A model generated the notes under the pieces. It had not been told where the DNA came from. It ran no database searches and worked only from the letters and a program-made list of their open reading frames with translations. Positions 57,210 to 64,000 of a stretch of 64,000 nt of DNA are shown here, in pieces. A program made the translations under genes and the position numbers. This DNA is from Epinephelus fuscoguttatus (taxonomy: Eukaryota > Chordata > Actinopteri > Perciformes > Serranidae): contig NC_064757.1 of the NCBI RefSeq assembly GCF_011397635.1, forward strand, positions 30,760,339 to 30,824,338, read 5' to 3'. Position 1 is the first letter of the stretch; each line of letters opens with the position of its first letter.

Positions 57210-57326
57210 GGGAATGGTTCAACTACACAGCGCGGTGGCAGGATTTTGAAGAAGCTGAATTATTGGATAACATTTAACCAGCCGATATAAAAACAGCACT
57301 TAAAAGGACACCTCGCTACAACAAAG
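57210..57326 (+). other. Probable non-coding first exon of an unidentified gene
   Basis: A CpG-containing stretch (57000-57330) ends in a strong donor, ACAAAG|GTAATG (exon end 57326). No start codon with a long open frame is present before the donor, so this would be 5' UTR. No downstream coding exon is recognisable to the end of the window, which implies a first intron longer than 6.6 kb. The gene cannot be named from what is visible. The exon start is an estimate. Confidence 0.4.
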
Positions 57327-58190
57327 GTAATGTTGGTGTTATATGTGAGCTCATACCAACCGTTAGATGTTAGTTTGTAACGTTAGATGGCAGCTACTGT
57401 AGCTAGCTGTGTTTTTTCCAAACATCAGTGGCCTCTTCTGCGCGTGTGTGGTGGGGTGCTGGCTGCTAAGTGAATTTAAAATGTCATTTAACACATTTTG
57501 TTTAATTCACATACACTGTCTCTCATGTTAAAATGTTGTTAAAATAATAGCTGAGTAAAGTTATAAAGGTAAATCACCGTCTGTCCGTTGTTTATGATGG
57601 GACTCGTGACGGTACCTATCACGCTGCCCAAGTTGCTAATGCTAATGATGCAAACCGTCCTGTGATGATGCAGTTTGGGATACCTGCTGTATTAGCCTCT
57701 TTTTCTTAGAGGAGCAAAAATAGCTATTGCACATGATCACCTGCTAAGTGTTGAGTGAGCAGGCACATTATTAGTTTTCTTTTTGTGTAGTTGGGACCCC
57801 AAATGTGTGATGAACAATATGAGTATGATCATTTCGTCAGTTATTTTTGCTCATAGATCACCAAATCTTTTATGACCATTTTAAAAAATATTTTCATGAC
57901 TCAGTATGGATTACTGAATGGATTATAGGCTCTTTGACATACCAGATTGTGAATAAATATTGTGTAGATAAGATAAAAACGTTATTTTCTCGAGATGAAT
58001 TGTTGTGCAGTAGTGCAGTGCAAATACAGTGTGCAAATATGAAGTAGGAAAAATCAGCAAGGTGTAAATAAGTCTGTGTTGCTCAAATGCGGTCTGCATG
58101 CACAGAAAAGGATTTGTTTTCCATTTGAAATTTTTGTATTTTTCCACAGGAAATTGGGTTGGGAAATTATCTCTTTTTATTTATATCATG

Positions 58191-58560
58191 TAGGGCTGGG
58201 CAGTATATCAATAAATATCCTGATACAAGACTAGATATTGTCTTAGATTTTGGATATTGTAATATTGAAAATGTTTTCTTCTTCTGGTTTTTAAGGCCTC
58301 ATTACAGTGAAGTATAAGTTTCAGAACTTACTAGACTGTTCTAGCTGTTTTATTATTTTTCTTTACCCACGTATTTATTACATCGATATTACTTAGCTGA
58401 ATTAAAATTCATTTAAATTAAATAAAAATTCAATTAAAAATAAATTAAATTAATTTAGTCAACCTTACAATGTTGTCGCAATATGATATTGAGGTATTGG
58501 TATTTAGTGAAAAAAAACCCAAAAACTGATAATTGGTTTTCTTCATATCACCCAGTCCTA
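58191..58560. mobile_element. MITE with TAGGGCTGGG-type ends
   Basis: The left end TAGGGCTGGGCAGTATATCA and the right end in reverse complement TAGGACTGGGTGATATGAAG are imperfect inverted repeats. The interior is AT-rich with ATCGATATTA-like segments and no coding capacity. Confidence 0.65.
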
Positions 58561-58889
58561 ATATTGTGTAATAGCATACTCTACTAAGTAGTTGGCTACA
58601 CTGCATTCAAATTATAATGTTTTTTCATTTCATTTCATTTAAGAACTGTAACACTTTTGAAAGATGGAAATATAGAAAGTTGTTTAATAGGAGATGTGGT
58701 AGAAAAGCAGTCATTCATTCACAGGTGTTATAGTAGGGGATATCCTGTTTATAACATTTACATGCATTTCCATAGACGTCAAACGTATCTGTATTACCTT
58801 GATGCTTTTAATACTGCTTTTTTTTGTAGCAATAAGGAACAAGATCTGTTTATGCACTCTATTCCTACTATTTCTCAGCGGTGGGGATT

Positions 58890-59395
58890 ACCAAAGGCTC
58901 CACGATATGATATTATCACGATACTTAAGTCAGTGTGCCATATCATATCATTCATGATACTCATGATATTTCGACTTGTTGACATATTGTAGTCATACTG
59001 GTACAATGGCAACAACAAGCATGGCTAAAAGTGAAATTATTACCGACTACACGATGGTTCCAAAAAGAGGAGCAGCTTTTAGAATCATTTTATTGAACTG
59101 TTAATATTAAATATCTGAATCTCACTCTGAGTTGATGTTGTATTTTTACAAACTAAAGAAATGAGAGATAACTTTTGTTTAGTTTTTACTGGATACTTAA
59201 AAGTATATCACTTATTTTGTTGCAATTCTGTGTTCCTAAATTATTAATGAAGCATTTTCTTTACTAGTCTGTTGTATCGCCAAGATTATTGTTATCACAC
59301 AAATACCCTAAAATATAATGACATCATTTCAGGCCATAGTGTCCACTCGCAATATGCTGAGTGTTGCGATAAAATATATTGCGATTTATTACCCT
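58890..59395. repeat. ATCACGATA-rich interspersed repeat
   Basis: It opens with GGCTCCACGATATGATATTA followed by TCACGATACTT. It closes with TTGCGATAAAATATATTGCG. Both resemble the ends of a common teleost inverted-repeat element. Ends are approximate and the inversion is imperfect. Confidence 0.4.
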
Positions 59396-62300
59396 TTTTC
59401 ATCTGTAAATTATGTCCCCTAAAGGAAAACTTTGCCAACATTTGTATTATCTAATAAGATTAAGTTTTCACTATTGTATTTCATTATTCATGTAGGCTAT
59501 CTAAAGTTTAATTTGTATTTGTAATATTAATAATTTATATAATATAAAAAAAAGAAACTTGGCACTGTGTGATGAGACAATATTGCCACACAAAAATACT
59601 GCAATACTATGTTGTATCAGTTTTTCAATAGAATAACTCTGCCACTGTATAAACAGGTGCTGAGTTTCATGCTACACACTGTTCTAGTATTACTCAATAC
59701 AAGAAAACACTCAACATTAGTCACCATAGCAAATTACGATTCTAAGGCGCCTACTTGTACCTGGCAGGACAATAGCCACCCTGTGTGTGTGTTTTCTTTG
59801 TTGCTTGGTTGTGTCTGAGCTAAAAAAAGATTAAACTAGTTTGTATATTTAGACTGGCATGCTTTTGACTCGCAGTGGATGTGTTTAATTATATTAAGAC
59901 TGTAATTTAGAAGCAAGGATCCAAAAACAAATTGTATATTTCTAAAAGGTTTTTTTTTTTTTTTAATTTTTTTTTTTTTTAACTCATCCTGTTTATTGCC
60001 TTCAAGATTTACGTTTACATTCATTAAGGATTACAGGGAAAAGGAAGGAAGGAAGGAAACTGTTGGTTGAGGTCCAAAAGCTACACGCACACACACAGGA
60101 CTGAATGTCCCTTCTCGACTGAGGTCAGAGCACAGACATTTCACACAGACACACTCATCTGGTCACTAACTCTCTCTGTTTTTCACTTTTTCTCTCGCTT
60201 GCATCCGGTCTTCCTCCCAGTCCCATTCGAAGGTCAAACATAATTAGCAGCAGCTTTAGCTCGTGTTTCAAAATGTCACCACACTTACATAGTACACTGG
60301 AGGCACTGTGTGCTTATTTCTTTGGTCCCGGTGGTCATCATATGACAGCGTAATGACAGCGTTGCCGAGTGTAGGCTGAGAACAGACACACAGGTTTTCC
60401 TAAGTTTGGCTTCAGCTGCCAGCCTACACAGTTTAAGTGATGAGAATAGTAGCAGAGGTTTTGTCCTTTGTTTTAAAATGTGGTTGTGATAGTAAGGTGC
60501 TGTAAGATGTGTACTGTACAAATGGATATAGATATGCTTAGACCATACATGCTACTGTCAGGACAATGCATGGAAAACAAAGCTCCATATGAAAGGTTTC
60601 ATCACAGTCTGACATCTGCTAAAATGGAGATGAAACCTTTTTAAGCTTGTGTAGTGTTTTCCATGAGTAGCTCTTCTCTCTCCAAGCTGTGGTAGTTTGG
60701 AATAATTTTAGCTGTGGCTCCAGTTCATTTTTTTTGTCCTGGTTTTGGCTCCAGCTGGGATAACAATCCACTTTGTTCTTAGGGATGTACTTTAGACTGA
60801 AGCTAGTGTTACAATGGTTGAGATATCAATAGATAGGTTGACCACAAGTTAATCAGTGACCCTTTTCTCAAACATATCAATAGATTAATTGATAATTAAC
60901 CATTAATTCCAGGGCAACAGCAGCTGAAACACAAAAACAGGCTGCTTAATATGTGAAGTAAAGTGCCCCAGCCAACACACATACGCAGCAAGCAAACATG
61001 CATAATTTTGCAGATGCCAGTAACTGTATATATTTACTGACTTGGAAACGAGGTGATGGTGTATTGACACCGTACTTGCCTGAGTTCATTCTGTATTACC
61101 ACCAACTTGTGTTTAGCAACGGGAAATAGTGGGGACAAACAAGACCTTTTGCACTGTGCAAATCTGGGTTCCAAGAAACGATTGCTTCACAGTGTGGTCA
61201 GTCCTGCGTAGTATATGTGTGCGAGTATACTTGGACAGCTTCCTCCAAAAGGCTGCCTTACACAGCTGAATGGTCGAACAGAACAGTGGCAAAGTCCAGT
61301 GTGAAAAGAGGACTCTAAATCATGATGTTGATGTTAGGCGTGTCTTTTCTTTCCTAAAATAGGACCGCTGCAGGCATAGATGAGGTTTAGGCTTGGTTTT
61401 TAAGTAACAGTAATATCCTTGTGGTTATAGTTTGTGGTCACATTTATTACTGCTACAAGGACAAGGACCAGAGCCCAGCAGAGAAGTATTGATTTGTGTG
61501 TTGCTGTGCATTTGAGCTATCAGTTTCTTGGTTAGATTTCCCAGAATCTATCGCTGTTTTTCCCGCTGCCCATCAGTGTTGTTGTTTTTTTCCAGGGCTC
61601 AAATGGTCATAGAATATATTGGATGTTGTGAAATATTTCAGCCTGGTGCTGAAGTTGGAAAAACCTTTAGGATCCAAGACCCTTTAAACATACAACTGCT
61701 CTTTTCATATGGGGACCCACTTGACCTGAAACAGGCTCAGAAGCCATTTTTGGTTCAAGCATAGAAGTATGTGAAACACCGACTGCACACAGCTGTATTT
61801 ATGTTGAGCCATGCCTCTGAATTTCGTCTTGAGGTGATGTTTTTAAAGCCAGGGACACACTAGAAGGCTTGTATAATCCCAGCCAAATGTGGAACACCTC
61901 TGCCGCACATTTGGGTTAATATAATCACAAGTGTTCAGATTTCCTTGTTAACCAAGTCAAACTAAAAAAATCACACCAAGAGTGAGTGGGGGTTTTTTGG
62001 CGACAGAAATAGTTGCAGTATTTACATGGCAGCTGCAGGTCTCCAGCATGGTAAAGAAAATGCATGGTAAAATCAATTACTGGGTCACCTTAAAGTTCAC
62101 CCATAAAACCATATGTGAAACCCATTTTGGAAGCCAGTGGTAAAAACACATTCCAGATTTGAAATTCCTCTCTTATTTCTGCTGCTGCCAAATCATCTAA
62201 AGGAAAAAAAATGTCACAGTGGGCCACGTAAATGATTTTTAAGATGTTCTGTATAGATGCCATTAAGCCCTAAAATCTCGAAAGAAGATTTTTCTTAAAT

Positions 62301-62495
62301 CTTAGGTGCACAAGATATCTTTTACCCACAAGATAATAACTTGTTTGCACTAGATGATTATCTTGTATGCAAGTTATTGTCTTTTGTGCACAAGCTAAGG
62401 AACCTTTAGGGGTCCGTAAGATTCCTTTAGTCTCCACAGTGGTAAGCAATCTGTGTTTTGCTGTCATTTAACTGTTATTACTCAGTTTACTGGTG

Positions 62496-62873
62496 TCATT
62501 CATTCATTCATCTTCTAACCGCTTCATCCTCTTGAGGGTCGCGGGGAGGCTGGAGCCTATCCCAGCTACATCGGGCGAGAGGCAGGGTACACCCTGGACA
62601 GGTCGCCAGACTATCGCAGGGCTGACACATAGAGACAAACAACCATTCACACTCACATTCACACCTACGGACAATTTAGAGTTATCAATTAACCTAGTCC
62701 CCAATCTGCATGTCTTTGGACTGTGGGAGGAAGCCGGAGTGCCCGGAGAGAACCCACGCTGACACGGGGAGAACATGCAAACTCCACACAGAAGGGCTCC
62801 CACGCCCGGGATCGAACCGGCAACCCTCTTGCTGTGAGGCGAGAGTGCTAACCACCACACCACCATGCCGCCC
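62496..62873 (-). mobile_element. tRNA-headed SINE-like retroposon, copy 4 (longest)
   Basis: The most complete of the four copies. The minus strand runs from GGGCGGCATGGTGGTGTGGT (tRNA-like head) through the B-box-like GGTTCGATCCCGGG to the GGTTAGAAGATGAATGAATG tail. The 127-codon minus-strand frame across it is repeat-derived. Confidence 0.85.
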
Positions 62874-64000
62874 TTTACTGGTGTCATTTTTATTAATTTA
62901 AGGTATTTTTGTTTACTTCTTTATAATACTTTTCTTGCTGTACTAAAAGCAATATTTTTTTATCTGACCTTCACACATTTTTCTTCAGTGTCCTCTTGTT
63001 TTTATTTTTGCATTTTATCTCTGTATTAGTATTCTATCTGTCACTGGAGTCTAGATAAAAAATAATAAGCAGGCTAAAAGAGTGTTCCCATTCTCCTTTT
63101 CCTTAATGCAAGCTTTTTCTTCTGACATCAGTGTGTATTTTTTGGTGTAGCCTCACATACTGGAAGTGTTTGGCACCTGTAGTAGCTTGTATAGCTCCCC
63201 GCATTGTGAAGCAAAACAACTGTAAATCATGCATCAAGTTTTTTGGCAAACAGTCTGGAGATACCTGTTGGCAAAGATATCCATCTAACTGTCTGTTTTT
63301 TCTTTTTTTAAAAGAAAAAGAGTTAAGAAACCAGATGGAGAAAAAATGTCTCCTCATTTGCTGCATAAGGTTTGCAGGAGTCAAATACAAATCAAATGAG
63401 ACAACCTGCTAAAGTTACATTATAATCACACCTTACTGTCTTACTGTCTGCAGTGCATGCTCCGTGACTTTTTGCTTGACAAAGATGGTCAGGGTTGGGC
63501 TCTTTTGTTCAGTCATCCAAAAGGGCTTTGCATGTGTGTTTGTCTGTGTAGTTTGCATTCAGATCATGTTGCTGTGACGGGCTTGGCAGTACTTGAGAGC
63601 ATTGTTTTATCAAGCTACCATGCTGTTTGAGGCCTGTCCCTGCCTGTTTCTTGGGAAACCAGACCAGCGGCACCGCAGCTTCTCCATGACGGTTAAACAC
63701 AAAATAACAGAGAATTACATTCACAAACACACACACCCAGGCTTATCAAAGCCTCATAACGAAATTAAACTGATAAACTGAATGACGTTGGCAAAAAGGG
63801 GCAGTGTGTGTGGATGCATGCATGCATGTATGTTGTCACAGCTTTTGCAAAATTGCACTTGTTTCATTATAGATAAGTCTAGAAAATGTCAGAAAATAGC
63901 GAAAACGTAAGGCAAAGACAAACGCAGAAAATCCTCACAATTAAGAAAGTCTCTGGTTACAGTATAGTGGAGAGCCAGCAACAACTATTGAACAAGTTGT

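Larger units (their letters stand above)
57327..64000. other. Probable first intron of the 57-kb gene; no exon recognised
   Basis: Apart from the repeats listed separately, this stretch is AT-rich with T runs (59950-59980) and a short GGAA tract (60044-60060). Frames such as 61528-61764 and 63131-63412 (+) were inspected: they match no family I recognise and lack convincing flanking splice sites in a consistent phase. Confidence 0.4.

Noticed and set aside
61528-63412. Frames at 61528-61764 and 63131-63412 as coding exons of the 57-kb gene
   Set aside because: No recognised family and no acceptor/donor pair in a consistent phase around them.
1-64000. Endogenous retrovirus or other viral insertion
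   Set aside because: No paired long terminal repeats and no gag, pol or env-like frame was seen; the only reverse-transcriptase-related sequence is LINE debris.

Overview
The window is vertebrate nuclear DNA from a ray-finned fish, most likely a percomorph-type teleost. It has short coding exons with GT-AG introns, proteins that match vertebrate families almost residue for residue, and teleost-style repeats: tRNA-derived SINEs, short DNA transposons with inverted ends, LINE fragments and many dinucleotide tracts. Three protein-coding genes can be rebuilt exon by exon, with every splice phase closing. There is also one probable non-coding first exon of a fourth gene. Most other open frames are random or lie in repeats.

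Layout. 1-2.9 kb: intergenic, with a SINE-like fragment and a weak promoter-like patch. 2.9-17.8 kb, minus strand: ap3s1, the small sigma chain of the AP-3 vesicle adaptor (6 coding exons, 193 aa). 18-21.9 kb: intergenic, with a three-unit tandem repeat and two LINE fragments. 22-28.1 kb, plus strand: cdo1, cysteine dioxygenase (5 coding exons, 201 aa), with a TATA box and a poly(A) signal. 28.1-37.2 kb: intergenic and transposon-rich, including a MITE inserted in an older repeat whose unfilled relative lies in cdo1 intron 4. 37.2-53.9 kb, minus strand: cep78, a centrosome/cilium leucine-rich-repeat protein (15 coding exons, 800 aa, plus a probable non-coding first exon). An 8.2-kb cep78 intron holds a young local duplication. 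54-57 kb: intergenic. 57.1-57.33 kb: CpG-containing promoter and probable first exon of an unidentified plus-strand gene; the rest of the window is probably its first intron.

The genes do not form a pathway; they act in endosomal sorting, cysteine catabolism and cilia. ap3s1 and cdo1 are divergent here, as around human CDO1-ATG12-AP3S1 on chromosome 5, but I see no ATG12 exon between them. cep78, on human chromosome 9, is an additional neighbour.

I found no previously undescribed multi-gene system. The observations most worth checking are: the last ap3s1 exon, whose 3' splice site abuts a UG-repeat tract of about 60 nt; the duplicated block in cep78; the nested MITE with its internal empty-site comparison; and a CCAAT box paired with a PBX-PREP/MEIS decamer in the 57-kb promoter. 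Repeat boundaries are estimates by eye and family names are given only where ends or motifs support them.
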